NCBI GenBank assembly: GCA_046046915.1
Contig: JBJOIT010000003.1
Span: forward strand, 1-64,000
Reading direction: 5' to 3'
DNA from: JBEEJZ01 sp046046915
GTDB lineage: Bacteria; Pseudomonadota; Gammaproteobacteria; Burkholderiales; Burkholderiaceae_C
Length of the DNA: 64,000 nt
The position numbers were made by a program, and so were the translations under genes. Below, in pieces: positions 40,640-49,134 of this stretch. Below the pieces are notes generated by a model. It was not told the DNA's origin and searched no databases. It worked only from the letters and a program-made list of their open reading frames with translations. Each line of letters opens with the position of its first letter. The stretch's first letter is position 1.

Positions 40640-41626
40640 TTATTGGGCTTGCAGATTGATCGCCTTGGCAATGGCGCGGTACTGGGCGATCTCGTCGTTG
40701 TACGTCTTGCTGACCTTGTCAAGTGCCACCGGCTTGGGAACGATCATGCCCTGGGATTCAAGCGATGCACGCACACCAGCGTCGTTGGCGACCTCGCTCA
40801 GCGCCTTGTGCAAGACCTGCACCACTGGCTCGGGTGTGTCCTTGCGCACGAAGTAGGTCTGCCAGGTGTCATATACGAAGCCCTTGAAGGCCTTGCTCTC
40901 GTTCAGGGTCGGGACCGACTTGAACGCAGCCTGGCGCTCGGCAGACAATGCCGCAACCGCCTTGATCTTGCCGGTGGCGACCAGGTCAATATAACCCTTG
41001 CCATAAGGGGTGATGAAGATGTCAATCTGTCCGCCGATCAGGTCTTGAATGGCAGGTGCGCCGCCCTTGTACGGCACATGGGTCATCGGTACGTTGAGGA
41101 CCTTGGACATGTGCTCGCCCAGGACGTGATACAGCGAGCCGGGGCCCACAGAGGCGTAAGTTACGGGCTTGCCCTCTTTGGCCATCTGGGCGACATAGGC
41201 GGCAAGTTCGTCACCGTTGTTTACGGGCAGATCCTTGCGCGCGAACAAGATCATTTCGTTGAGCGCGATGGATTGCACGGGGCGGAAATCCTCACTCTTG
41301 TGCTTCACGGCCGCCACAGCCATGGGCGTGAGGATCAACTCATTGGGCGAACCCTGGTAAATCATGGTGCCGTCAGCGGGGGTGCTGAGTAACTTTTGTG
41401 CAGCAATCGCGCCACCCGCGCCACCCAAGTTTTCGACGATCACCGTACGGTCCAGGTGTTTGGCCAGCACCGGGCTGACCAGGCGGGCGATCACGTCAGA
41501 GAGACCACCCGCTGGGTAAGGAACCATCAAGGAGACGGTCTTAGGAGTGCTTTGGGCCATAGCGGCGCCATAAGCCAGGGTCAGGCCGGCCAACAGGCCG
41601 ATCGATTGTTTGACGATGCGTTTCAT
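40640..41626 (-). CDS. Bug/TctC family periplasmic binding protein
   Basis: A 328-residue tripartite tricarboxylate transporter receptor of the Bug family, greatly expanded in Burkholderiales. Signal peptide (IGLLAGLTLAYGAAMA), then VSLMVPYPAGGLSDVIARLV and TVIVENLGGAGGAIAAQKLL, the two conserved ligand loops, VPYKGGAPAIQDLIGGQID and a C-terminal AQYRAIAKAINL. The ligand is unknown. No TctA/TctB membrane genes are adjacent, which is common for orphan Bug receptors. It pairs with the amidohydrolase and is divergent from a LysR gene. Confidence 0.9.
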   Translation of the reverse strand: MKRIVKQSIGLLAGLTLAYGAAMAQSTPKTVSLMVPYPAGGLSDVIARLVSPVLAKHLDRTVIVENLGGAGGAIAAQKLLSTPADGTMIYQGSPNELILTPMAVAAVKHKSEDFRPVQSIALNEMILFARKDLPVNNGDELAAYVAQMAKEGKPVTYASVGPGSLYHVLGEHMSKVLNVPMTHVPYKGGAPAIQDLIGGQIDIFITPYGKGYIDLVATGKIKAVAALSAERQAAFKSVPTLNESKAFKGFVYDTWQTYFVRKDTPEPVVQVLHKALSEVANDAGVRASLESQGMIVPKPVALDKVSKTYNDEIAQYRAIAKAINLQAQ

Positions 41627-41822
41627 GTGTACTCCTCGGTGGCGCCGGCTTGGGCGCCTTTGTCTGTTGAAACTTGGGGCTTTGCTTACCCCTCGCTAGT
41701 CGGTACAAGCCACAAAAGGCTTATCACCTGTGTCGAATCATAGGAATGGGCACCTTAGGCGTCCAATGCATTGTTGTACGATTTAGCATGAGTCGAACGC
41801 ATGAAACAAACCGAGGGACGTG

Positions 41823-42704
41823 ATGACACTGGTTCAACTTCGCCACCTCATTGCCTTGGCCGAGGGCGGCTCCTTCAGTCAGGCTGCAGAGCTTTGCTTT
41901 GTGACCCAACCCGCGCTGAGCCGCAGCATCCAGGCACTAGAGGAGGAACTGGGCGCACTCCTGTTTGATCGGGTGGGGCGCCAAAGCATCCTGACACCGT
42001 TCGGGCAAGAGGTGTTGAGCCGCGCACGCGTTCTGATTGACGAAGCCAACGATCTGCGCGACAGCGGCCGACAAATGCAAGCTGGCCTTGCGGGACACAT
42101 CCGCATCGGCATGGGCTCGGGCCCCGGCGCCATGCTGATGAACCCACTGCTCATGCGCATGGCCACCCAGTACCCCAAGGTCAAGGTGGACATTTCTCGG
42201 GGTAGCACCGAGCTGCTGGTCCAGGCGCTGCGCCAGCGCAGTCTGGATGCGCTGGTGATCGATGCCCGGTCCACCCAGCCCGCGCCAGATCTCAGGGTGG
42301 AGTTTTTGCAGCAAATGCGAGGCGCGTTTCTCTGCCGGCCCGGACATCCACTGTGCGAACGAGCCAAGATCACGTTTGATGATTTGCTGGCCTACCCCAT
42401 GGCATCTACCCCCTTGGGTGACGAGGTGGCACGGGTATTGACCGAGCGCTATGGCCCTTCAGCTCATCCGGCAAGCTTTGTGACCCTGCGCTGCGAAGAA
42501 CTGCCCAGCCTGATCCACGTCACGCGTCAAACCGACGCCGTGCTGCTGGCCATCCGCGCGAGCGCCCCCGACCTGATCGAATTGAACTTGACACCCGCCC
42601 TGGAAGCCAGCGCGCGTTTTGGCCTGGTCACCCTCGCCGGCCGAACCGCCACCCCGGTGCTGGGCATTGCACGCAGCCTGATGCAGGAGCTGCTTCACGA
42701 TTGA
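41823..42704 (+). CDS. LysR family transcriptional regulator
   Basis: A 293-residue LTTR. N-terminal winged HTH (LRHLIALAEGGSFSQAAELC, VTQPALSRSIQALEEELGAL) then LFDRVGRQ and an effector-binding domain (GHIRIGMGSGPGAMLMNPLL, ALVIDARSTQPAPDLRVEF). It is divergently transcribed from the Bug receptor and amidohydrolase, its likely targets. ATG 41823 follows GAGGGA at suitable spacing; a GTG one codon earlier is also possible. Confidence 0.9.
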   Translation: MTLVQLRHLIALAEGGSFSQAAELCFVTQPALSRSIQALEEELGALLFDRVGRQSILTPFGQEVLSRARVLIDEANDLRDSGRQMQAGLAGHIRIGMGSGPGAMLMNPLLMRMATQYPKVKVDISRGSTELLVQALRQRSLDALVIDARSTQPAPDLRVEFLQQMRGAFLCRPGHPLCERAKITFDDLLAYPMASTPLGDEVARVLTERYGPSAHPASFVTLRCEELPSLIHVTRQTDAVLLAIRASAPDLIELNLTPALEASARFGLVTLAGRTATPVLGIARSLMQELLHD

Positions 42705-42914
42705 AAAGGCGCGCCTGAATCAACAGCAACCAGACACCATAGTCATTCACTTAAGTCCGCGTGGTCAGAATATCCAATCAGCCTACACGGCTGAACTTGC
42801 ATCAGAGACCCGTGTAAGTGACTTCACACTTTGACGCGTCGAGCACCCCACAACCCAATCGGTTGATCAAATGAACGATAGGCAACTTGAGCCGATATAG
42901 AAGGCCTGCGCCTG

Positions 42915-42945
42915 GCCAATGGCACCAGAACTTCTCGCCATTGGC
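42915..42945. terminator. Hairpin downstream of thiolase gene
   Basis: GCCAATGGC (42915-42923) and GCCATTGGC (42937-42945) form a 9-bp perfect stem in the 267-bp gap between the convergent LysR and thiolase genes. No T tract follows on either strand, so termination is only probable. The rest of the gap shows no gene. Confidence 0.45.
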
Positions 42946-42971
42946 ACCAAATTCAATGCCCGTCTAGCGGG

Positions 42972-44183
42972 TCAAACCCGCTCGAGAATCAGCGCAATGC
43001 CCTGCCCCACGCCGATGCACATGGTGCACAGGGCGTAGCGGCCGCCCGTGTGGTGCAAGCGGTTGATCGCCGTGGTGGCCAAGCGGGCACCGCTGGCGCC
43101 CAGAGGATGGCCCAGGGCGATGGCGCCGCCCCAGGCGTTGACGCGTGCATCGTCGTCTTTCAGGCCCAGCATGCGCAACACGGCCAGGCCTTGGGCGGCA
43201 AAGGCTTCGTTGAGTTCGATGACGTCCATCTGCTCAAGCGTCAGGCCGGTCTGGGCCAGAACCTTTTGGGTGGCGGGCGCGGGGCCGATGCCCATGATGC
43301 GGGGAGCGACACCTGCGGTGGCCATGCCGACGATTCTGGCTTTGGGGGTGAGGCCGTTTTTGGCGGCGGTGGCCTCATCGGCCAGCAAGAGGGCGCAAGC
43401 GCCGTCGTTGACGCCACTGGCGTTACCGGCAGTGACGGTGCCATCGGGACGGACGACGCCTTTGAGTTTGGCCAGGGCTTCCAGGCTGGTCTTGCGGGGG
43501 TGTTCGTCGGTGTCAACGAGGATGGCATCGCCCTTTTTCTGGGGGATGCTCACGCCGACGATTTCACGGGCAAGATGGCCAGCTTCGATAGCGGCCACAG
43601 CGCGCAGCTGGCTGTTCATGGCCATGAGGTCTTGGGCTTCGCGATCGATGTTGAAGTCGGTGGCGACGTTTTCGGCGGTCTCAGGCATGGAGTCCACGCC
43701 GTACTGGGCTTTCATGAGTTTGTTCACGAAACGCCAGCCGATGGTGGTGTCGTAGACGGCGTTGGCGCGGCTGAAGGCGGCATCCATCTTGGGCATGACG
43801 AAGGGGGCGCGGCTCATGCTTTCGACGCCGCCAGCAATCATCATGTGGGCTTCGCCGCTTTTGATGGCGCGCGCAGCTGTGCCGATGGCGTCCAGACCTG
43901 AGCCGCACAGGCGGTTGATGGTGGAGCCGCCCAGCTCAAGGGGCAGGCCTGCAAGCAGGCTGCTCATGCGGGCGACGTTGCGGTTGTCTTCGCCGGCTTG
44001 GTTGGCGCAGCCGTAGAGCACATCTGCCACGGCTTGCCAGTCAACACTGGGGTTACGAGCCATGAGAGCGCGCAGGGGCACGGCGCCCAGGTCGTCTGCT
44101 CGCACACTGCTCAAGGCGCCGCCGTAGCGACCAAAGGGGGTGCGAATGGCGTCGCAGATAAAGGCTTGGGTGACTTGGGACAT
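42972..44183 (-). CDS. pcaF: 3-Oxoadipyl-CoA thiolase
   Basis: Thiolase of 403 residues. Nucleophile Cys in TINRLCGSGLDAIGTAARAI, ESMSRAPFVMPK, GNASGVNDGACALLLA, His in GGAIALGHPLGASGARL and second Cys in ALCTMCIGVGQGIAL. The overall pattern (AFICDAIRTPFGRYGGALSS, NPSVDWQAVADVLYGCANQA) is that of PcaF/PaaJ, which splits 3-oxoadipyl-CoA into succinyl-CoA and acetyl-CoA. It is the terminal enzyme of the benzoyl-CoA lower pathway and the last gene of this minus-strand run. Confidence 0.92.
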   Translation of the reverse strand: MSQVTQAFICDAIRTPFGRYGGALSSVRADDLGAVPLRALMARNPSVDWQAVADVLYGCANQAGEDNRNVARMSSLLAGLPLELGGSTINRLCGSGLDAIGTAARAIKSGEAHMMIAGGVESMSRAPFVMPKMDAAFSRANAVYDTTIGWRFVNKLMKAQYGVDSMPETAENVATDFNIDREAQDLMAMNSQLRAVAAIEAGHLAREIVGVSIPQKKGDAILVDTDEHPRKTSLEALAKLKGVVRPDGTVTAGNASGVNDGACALLLADEATAAKNGLTPKARIVGMATAGVAPRIMGIGPAPATQKVLAQTGLTLEQMDVIELNEAFAAQGLAVLRMLGLKDDDARVNAWGGAIALGHPLGASGARLATTAINRLHHTGGRYALCTMCIGVGQGIALILERV

Positions 44184-44207
44184 GGCTTGATCCTGAAAAT
44201 GAATGAA

Positions 44208-44645
44208 TTACAGCGCCAACTTGAACAAGCTGGTGGCTTCCAGGTCCAGCACCTCGGTGCCAGACGCATTAAACAATTGCCAGCGCCAGCGCAGGATACC
44301 CAAGGTGGGCTGGCTCTGCGAACGGCGCACTTCCAGCACCGTGGCCCGCACGGACAACTGGTCGCCCGGGCGTACCGGGTGCGGCCATTTGATGTAGGCC
44401 AGGCCAGGCGAGGCATAAGACTCCGAGCCTTTCAGCACGGCATCGGCCACCAGGCGCATGGCCACGCCACAGGTGTGCCAGCCGCTGGCAATCAGGCCAC
44501 CAAACGGCCCATGAGCCGCAGCCTCCACATCGGTATGAAACCACTGGGGATCAAAAGCCGTGGCAAATTGCAGCACTTCCGCTTCAGTCAGGGTGTAGGG
44601 GCCGGCCTCGATAACCTGACCCACATAAAACTCTGCAAATTTCAT
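44208..44645 (-). CDS. MaoC family (R)-hydratase-like protein
   Basis: A 145-residue hot-dog-fold protein with the MaoC pattern: FYVGQVIEAGPYTLTEAEVL, FATAFDPQWFHTDVEAAAHG, FGGLIASGWHTCGVAMRL, and GLAYIKWPHPVRPGDQLSVR. The hydratase-2 motif (D-x4-H) is present in FDPQWFH. It could hydrate an enoyl-CoA of the dehydroadipyl-CoA branch or have an accessory thioesterase-like role. ATG 44645 chosen; the longer frame overlaps the neighbouring enoyl-CoA hydratase gene. Confidence 0.85.
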   Translation of the reverse strand: MKFAEFYVGQVIEAGPYTLTEAEVLQFATAFDPQWFHTDVEAAAHGPFGGLIASGWHTCGVAMRLVADAVLKGSESYASPGLAYIKWPHPVRPGDQLSVRATVLEVRRSQSQPTLGILRWRWQLFNASGTEVLDLEATSLFKLAL

Positions 44646-44652
44646 TCGCCGA

Positions 44653-45453
44653 TCACTCCTGCCCGAACTGGGGCACGCGCTTGGCGTTGATGGCGGCAAA
44701 ACCTTCGCGGGCATCGGCGCCGGCAAATCCCAGCACCTCCAGCGCCAGTGAATGCTCGAAAGCCGGCCACGCCGCGCGCAACCAATGGTTCAGGCTGCGC
44801 TTGGTGAAGGCCAGGGCCGTGGGGCTACCCGCCGCCAGCGTGCGTGCAATCTCACGGGCTTTGTCCAGCAATTGCTCGTCTGGCACCACCACACTCACCA
44901 AGCCGATGCGTTCGGCCTCCGTGCCGTCGATGGCGTTGCACATCAGCAGGTGGTACTTGGCCTTGGCCATGCCACACAGCAGCGGCCAGATCAGGGCCGC
45001 ATGGTCGCCCGCCGCCACGCCGATCTTGGTGTGGCCGTCAATGATCTTGGCACGCTGGCCGGCCACCGACACATCGGCGAGCAGCGCCACGGCAGCGCCG
45101 GCTCCCACCGCAGCGCCATTGATGGCCGACACGATGGGCACGTCGCAATCGATCATGCCCTGCACGATGGCGCGGCCTTCACGCATCACGCGCAGGCGCG
45201 CGGCCTGACTGTCGAGCATGCTTTGCACCACATCAGGTGTGCCGCCAGCACAAAAACCTTTACCCAGGCTGCGCACAAGGATGCAACGCACGCCGGGTTC
45301 AGCGGCCAGTTGGCCCCACACGGTGCCCAGCGCCGCATGGCCCTGGGCGTCGGTCGCAGGCATACCGCCCTCGGGGCCAAAGACCAGCTCGGCAATGCCG
45401 TCATCGCCGATCTCGGCGTAAAGGTGCTGGGCCAGATCGATGCGCCGGCTCAT
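44653..45453 (-). CDS. Enoyl-CoA hydratase/isomerase family protein (PaaG-like candidate)
   Basis: Crotonase-fold protein of 266 residues: LVRSLGKGFCAGGTPDVVQS (oxyanion hole 1), VPIVSAINGAAVGAGAAVALL (oxyanion hole 2), AKIIDGHTKIGVAAGDHAAL, LLMCNAIDGTEAERIGLVSV, and a C-terminal EGFAAINAKRVPQF. The catalytic Glu pair of true hydratases is not clearly present at the second position (the segment reads VAAGDHAAL), so isomerase activity or another reaction is possible. In this cluster it might isomerise 3,4- to 2,3-dehydroadipyl-CoA. Overlaps the dehydrogenase gene by 4 bases. Confidence 0.8.
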   Translation of the reverse strand: MSRRIDLAQHLYAEIGDDGIAELVFGPEGGMPATDAQGHAALGTVWGQLAAEPGVRCILVRSLGKGFCAGGTPDVVQSMLDSQAARLRVMREGRAIVQGMIDCDVPIVSAINGAAVGAGAAVALLADVSVAGQRAKIIDGHTKIGVAAGDHAALIWPLLCGMAKAKYHLLMCNAIDGTEAERIGLVSVVVPDEQLLDKAREIARTLAAGSPTALAFTKRSLNHWLRAAWPAFEHSLALEVLGFAGADAREGFAAINAKRVPQFGQE

Positions 45454-46982
45454 GCTTGCGCCTCTTTCCAGGCCTGCTGACGCAGCCAGGGGCTGACGCG
45501 ATAACGCTCGCCACGGTAGTGGGCGTCCATCGCGTCCAGCACGCCAGTGACCGCTGCCACGCTCCAGCCAGCCAGCCATTCAAAAGGTCCTGCCGGGTAG
45601 TTCACACCCAGCTTCATGGCCGAATCCGCGCCCTGCTGCGAGCAAACGCCCTGGTGCACGGCATCGGCGGCTTCGTTGATCAGCATGGCTAGCGTGCGGG
45701 CCACCACCAGGCCAGGGGTGTCGGCCACTTGCACCGGGTTGAAGCCCAGCACGCGCAACCATTGCGGCGCCTGCGCCGCCCAGGCCTCGGACGGTCGGCA
45801 GGACGGTGCCCATGCCAGGGTGGCGCCCTCTTGCTGCGACACGGGCAAATCAAACACCGCCACATTAGCCCCCTGCTGCGAGCCCAGTGACGACGCGGGT
45901 CGGCCATCGGTCAAGCGCAGTTCGGCGCCATCCACCGTGAGACCCGTCCAGGCGCTGGTCTGGTCTCGCTCAAACGCAGCACCAGCAGCCTGAAGCTTGT
46001 TCGCCAGTCGATCCGCCAGAAGCCCGGCACCCGCCACAGAAAGTCGTGCGTGCGGAGGCAAGGCCGCTGCCTCAGTTGCAGGCACAAAGGCGGCCAGTGC
46101 CACTGAGGCTGCGCCCGGGCTGTAGTCGTAAAACCCTCGCCCGGACTTGCGCCCCAGCAGGCCGCCGTCGACCAATTCGCGCTGCACCAGCGAAGGCACA
46201 AAGCGCTTATCGAAGAAATTGGCCTCAAACACCGAGCTAGTCACCGAAAAATTGGTGTCGTGGCCGATGAGATCCATCAGTTCACAGGGCCCCATGCGAA
46301 AACCAACCGCCCGCAGGCAGGCATCCAGCACCGCTGGCGTAGACGCCTGTTCCTGCAGCAGGGCCAGGGTTTCAGCGTAGTAAGGCCGGGCAATGCGATT
46401 GACGATGAAGCCCGGCGTGGAGCGCGCGTGCACCGGCACCTTGCCCCAGGTCTTGCTGATGTCAAAGATGGCGTCGGCCACAGCCTGCGAGGTTTGCAGG
46501 CCAGACACCACCTCCACCAGCTTCATTAGCGGCACGGGATTGAAGAAATGCATGCCCACCAGCCGGCCGGGATGCTGCAATCCATTGGCGATGGCCGTGA
46601 CGGAGATGGACGAGGTATTGGTGGCCAGCACGCAATCGGGGCTAACGATGCCTTCGAGCTGCTTGAACAGACCGCGCTTGGCATCGAGCTTTTCGACAAT
46701 TGCCTCCACCACCAGGGCGGCTTGTGCGGCAGCGTCTAGCGTGGCGATGGCCTGGATACGCGACAAGGCTTGCGCCACCGAGTCGGCCGTGAGCTTGCCT
46801 TTGTCCACCAGGGCTTGCAGGCTGGCGGCCAGCTTGGCCTTGGCTTCGGCAGCAGCGCCTTCACGCATGTCAAACATCATCACCGGGTGGCCGGCCTGGG
46901 CCGCCACTTGCGCGATGCCCGCGCCCATGATGCCGGCGCCGATCACCAGAACCGGCGCACCTTTCAAGTCAAGAATGCTCAT
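45450..46982 (-). CDS. paaH: 3-Hydroxyacyl-CoA dehydrogenase (PaaH-like)
   Basis: A 510-residue NAD-dependent dehydrogenase. NAD loop VLVIGAGIMGAGIAQVAAQA, HFFNPVPLMKLVEVVSG (catalytic His in MHFFNP), STPGFIVNRIARPYYAE, FRMGPCELMDLIGHD and GRKSGRGFYDY; a second 3HCDH-C-type domain follows (LVVARTLAMLINEAADAV, GVNYPAGPFEWL), the two-domain length seen in PaaH of phenylacetate and benzoyl-CoA pathways. It would oxidise 3-hydroxyadipyl-CoA to 3-oxoadipyl-CoA. It overlaps both neighbours by 4 bases. Confidence 0.9.
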   Translation of the reverse strand: MSILDLKGAPVLVIGAGIMGAGIAQVAAQAGHPVMMFDMREGAAAEAKAKLAASLQALVDKGKLTADSVAQALSRIQAIATLDAAAQAALVVEAIVEKLDAKRGLFKQLEGIVSPDCVLATNTSSISVTAIANGLQHPGRLVGMHFFNPVPLMKLVEVVSGLQTSQAVADAIFDISKTWGKVPVHARSTPGFIVNRIARPYYAETLALLQEQASTPAVLDACLRAVGFRMGPCELMDLIGHDTNFSVTSSVFEANFFDKRFVPSLVQRELVDGGLLGRKSGRGFYDYSPGAASVALAAFVPATEAAALPPHARLSVAGAGLLADRLANKLQAAGAAFERDQTSAWTGLTVDGAELRLTDGRPASSLGSQQGANVAVFDLPVSQQEGATLAWAPSCRPSEAWAAQAPQWLRVLGFNPVQVADTPGLVVARTLAMLINEAADAVHQGVCSQQGADSAMKLGVNYPAGPFEWLAGWSVAAVTGVLDAMDAHYRGERYRVSPWLRQQAWKEAQA

Positions 46983-47773
46983 TGAGGAATCCAGTTGGCG
47001 GCCCGCTTGGCCAGGAAAGCAGCAAAACCCTCGCGTGCTTCATCGGTGCCGCGCACACGGCTGATGGTCTGGGCGGTGAGCTCGCGCGCCTCGGGCGTGA
47101 CAGGCCCCACATGCAGTTGGGCAAACAGCGCCTTGATCTCGCGCTGTGCATTGGGGCTGCCTGCCAGCAGTTCCTTGACCGTGGCATCCACTGCCGCGTC
47201 CAGGCCGTCCAGCGGCGTCACCTGATGCAGCATGCCCATGGCCAGGGCCTCGGCCGCCCCCACTCGGGTGGTGGTAAGGGCCAGACGCCGGGCCTGGCGC
47301 TTGCCCACGGCGTTGGTCACATAGGGGCCGATAACGGCAGGCAGGATGCCAAACTTGGCTTCGCTGACCGAGAAGCTGGCGTTGTCTGCAGCAATGGCAA
47401 TGTCGCAGGCGCACACCAGGCCCACACCACCGCCCAGGGCGGCACCGTTCACACGGGCAACCACCGGCTTGGGGCAGGACTCGATGCGGTACAGCATGGC
47501 GGCAAAGCGCCGGGCGTCGGCCAGGTTCCACTCTTGCGAGGCCGTGCTGGCGCGCTGCATCCATTGCAGATCGGCACCGGCACTGAAGTGCTTGCCCTCA
47601 CCCGCCAGCACGATCACGCGCACGGCGGGGTCGTTGATGAGCTGGTCAAAGGCGACGTCCAGCTCGCTGATCATGGCCTCATCAAAGGCATTGAACACCG
47701 CCGGGCGTGACATGTTGACCTGCGCCACACCAGGGGCGCGCTGAGAAATCGAGAGGGTGTCAAAAACAGGCAT
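46979..47773 (-). CDS. Enoyl-CoA hydratase (PaaF-like)
   Basis: Crotonase-family hydratase of 264 residues. FNAFDEAMISELDVAF, LAGEGKHFSAGADLQWM (oxyanion hole 1), KPVVARVNGAALGGGVGLV (hole 2), CDIAIAADNASFSVSEAKFG with the catalytic Glu, and ILPAVIGPYV. The sequence pattern is close to methylglutaconyl-CoA hydratase (LiuC) as well as PaaF. In this operon 2,3-dehydroadipyl-CoA hydration is the likely job. It starts at the last base of boxA's stop. Confidence 0.85.
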   Translation of the reverse strand: MPVFDTLSISQRAPGVAQVNMSRPAVFNAFDEAMISELDVAFDQLINDPAVRVIVLAGEGKHFSAGADLQWMQRASTASQEWNLADARRFAAMLYRIESCPKPVVARVNGAALGGGVGLVCACDIAIAADNASFSVSEAKFGILPAVIGPYVTNAVGKRQARRLALTTTRVGAAEALAMGMLHQVTPLDGLDAAVDATVKELLAGSPNAQREIKALFAQLHVGPVTPEARELTAQTISRVRGTDEAREGFAAFLAKRAANWIPQ

Positions 47774-49044
47774 CAGTAGGTCTCCAGATGCAAACGGCCT
47801 TCGCGCTTGAGCGCTGCGCCCAGAGTGTCCCAGTTCAGACCGGCATTGTTGGCTACGTCACGCAGCGCCATCACCACGCCCTCTTCCATGCTCTTGAGGC
47901 CACACACATAGAAGCAGGTGTTGGCATCTTTCAGCAAGGGCACCAGGTCTGCAGCACGTTCACGGATGGCGTCCTGCACATAGCGCTTGGGTTGCCCCGG
48001 GGTGCGCGAGAACGTAAAGTTGGTGTCGATGAAGTCTTTGGGCAAGCTTTGCAGAGGGCCAAAATAAGGCAATTCCTCTTTGGTACGGGCGCCAAAGAAA
48101 AGCATGAGCTTGCCGCCTTCGAACTTGCCCGACGCGCGCAGACGGCGGCGCCATTCGGTCATGGCACGCATGGGGGCGCTACCGGTTCCGGTGCAGATCA
48201 TCACGATGTTGGAGCGCGGGTGGTTGGGCATCAGGAAGCTCGAGCCAAACGGCCCGATCACCTGCACCTTGTCACCCACGTTCAGGTCGCACATGTAATT
48301 GGAGCCCACGCCACGCACCGGTTCACCCTGGTGGTTTTCGAGCACGCGCTTGATGGTGAGCGAGAGATTGTTGTAGCCGGGGCGCTCGCCGTTACGGGGG
48401 CTGGCAATCGAATACTGGCGCGCATGGTGCGGCTTGCCCTTGGCATCCAGACCCGGCGGGATGATGCCGATGGATTGCCCTTCCAGCACCGGGAATGGCA
48501 TATTGCCAAAGTCCAGCACGATGTGGTGGGTGTCGTATTCCTTGCCGACTTCGGTGACGCGTACATTGCCGGCCACGGTGGCGGTGATGGTCTTTTCCGC
48601 GGCTTTGGGGCCGTAGAGGTTGGTGTAAGCGTGTGCAGCCGACCAGGGTGCGATGGTGGCGCCGAACTGGGCGCTGTTAAAGCCTGGCTCGCCCTGCACT
48701 GGGGCAGGTGCTGCAGCCGCTACAGGCTGCGCATCGGCGGCTGTCACGCCAGCCTCGGCCAGCTGCTCGGGCGTCAATTCGGCGGGCAAGTCGTCCCAGC
48801 CCAGTTGCTCGTCGATGCTATAGACCTTGATACGTGGCATGGTGCGCCAGTTGTCAATCGATCCGGTCGGACAGGGAGGCACACAGGCCATGCAGAAATT
48901 GCACTTCTCGGCATCCACCACATAGTTGCGGGAATCGTGGGTGATGGCACCGACGGGGCAAGTGGCTTCGCAGGTGTTGCAACGGATGCAGATCTCGGGG
49001 TCGATCAGGTGCTGATTGATGACCTGGGCTTCGGACATGTCCAT
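47773..49044 (-). CDS. boxA: Benzoyl-CoA 2,3-epoxidase reductase component BoxA
   Basis: Electron-transfer subunit of 423 residues that passes NADPH electrons to BoxB. Two 4Fe-4S ferredoxin motifs at the N terminus (CIRCNTCEATCP and CNFCMACVPPCP), an Ala/Pro-rich linker (about residues 90-125), and a ferredoxin-NADP reductase domain with FAD motif RQYSIASPRNGER and NADP loop CTGTGSAPMRAMTEW, ending in GRLHLETY. Start ATG 49044 has GGAG upstream. Located 90 bp after boxB in the order boxC-boxB-boxA. Confidence 0.95.
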   Translation of the reverse strand: MDMSEAQVINQHLIDPEICIRCNTCEATCPVGAITHDSRNYVVDAEKCNFCMACVPPCPTGSIDNWRTMPRIKVYSIDEQLGWDDLPAELTPEQLAEAGVTAADAQPVAAAAPAPVQGEPGFNSAQFGATIAPWSAAHAYTNLYGPKAAEKTITATVAGNVRVTEVGKEYDTHHIVLDFGNMPFPVLEGQSIGIIPPGLDAKGKPHHARQYSIASPRNGERPGYNNLSLTIKRVLENHQGEPVRGVGSNYMCDLNVGDKVQVIGPFGSSFLMPNHPRSNIVMICTGTGSAPMRAMTEWRRRLRASGKFEGGKLMLFFGARTKEELPYFGPLQSLPKDFIDTNFTFSRTPGQPKRYVQDAIRERAADLVPLLKDANTCFYVCGLKSMEEGVVMALRDVANNAGLNWDTLGAALKREGRLHLETY

Positions 49045-49134
49045 GTTTGTCTCCGGTTTCCGGTGGGTTTGATCTTTATCGTAAGAAGGGGCCACACAGG
49101 CCCCTTCTTGCTCCAGCTTAGTCTAAGCAGGTTT

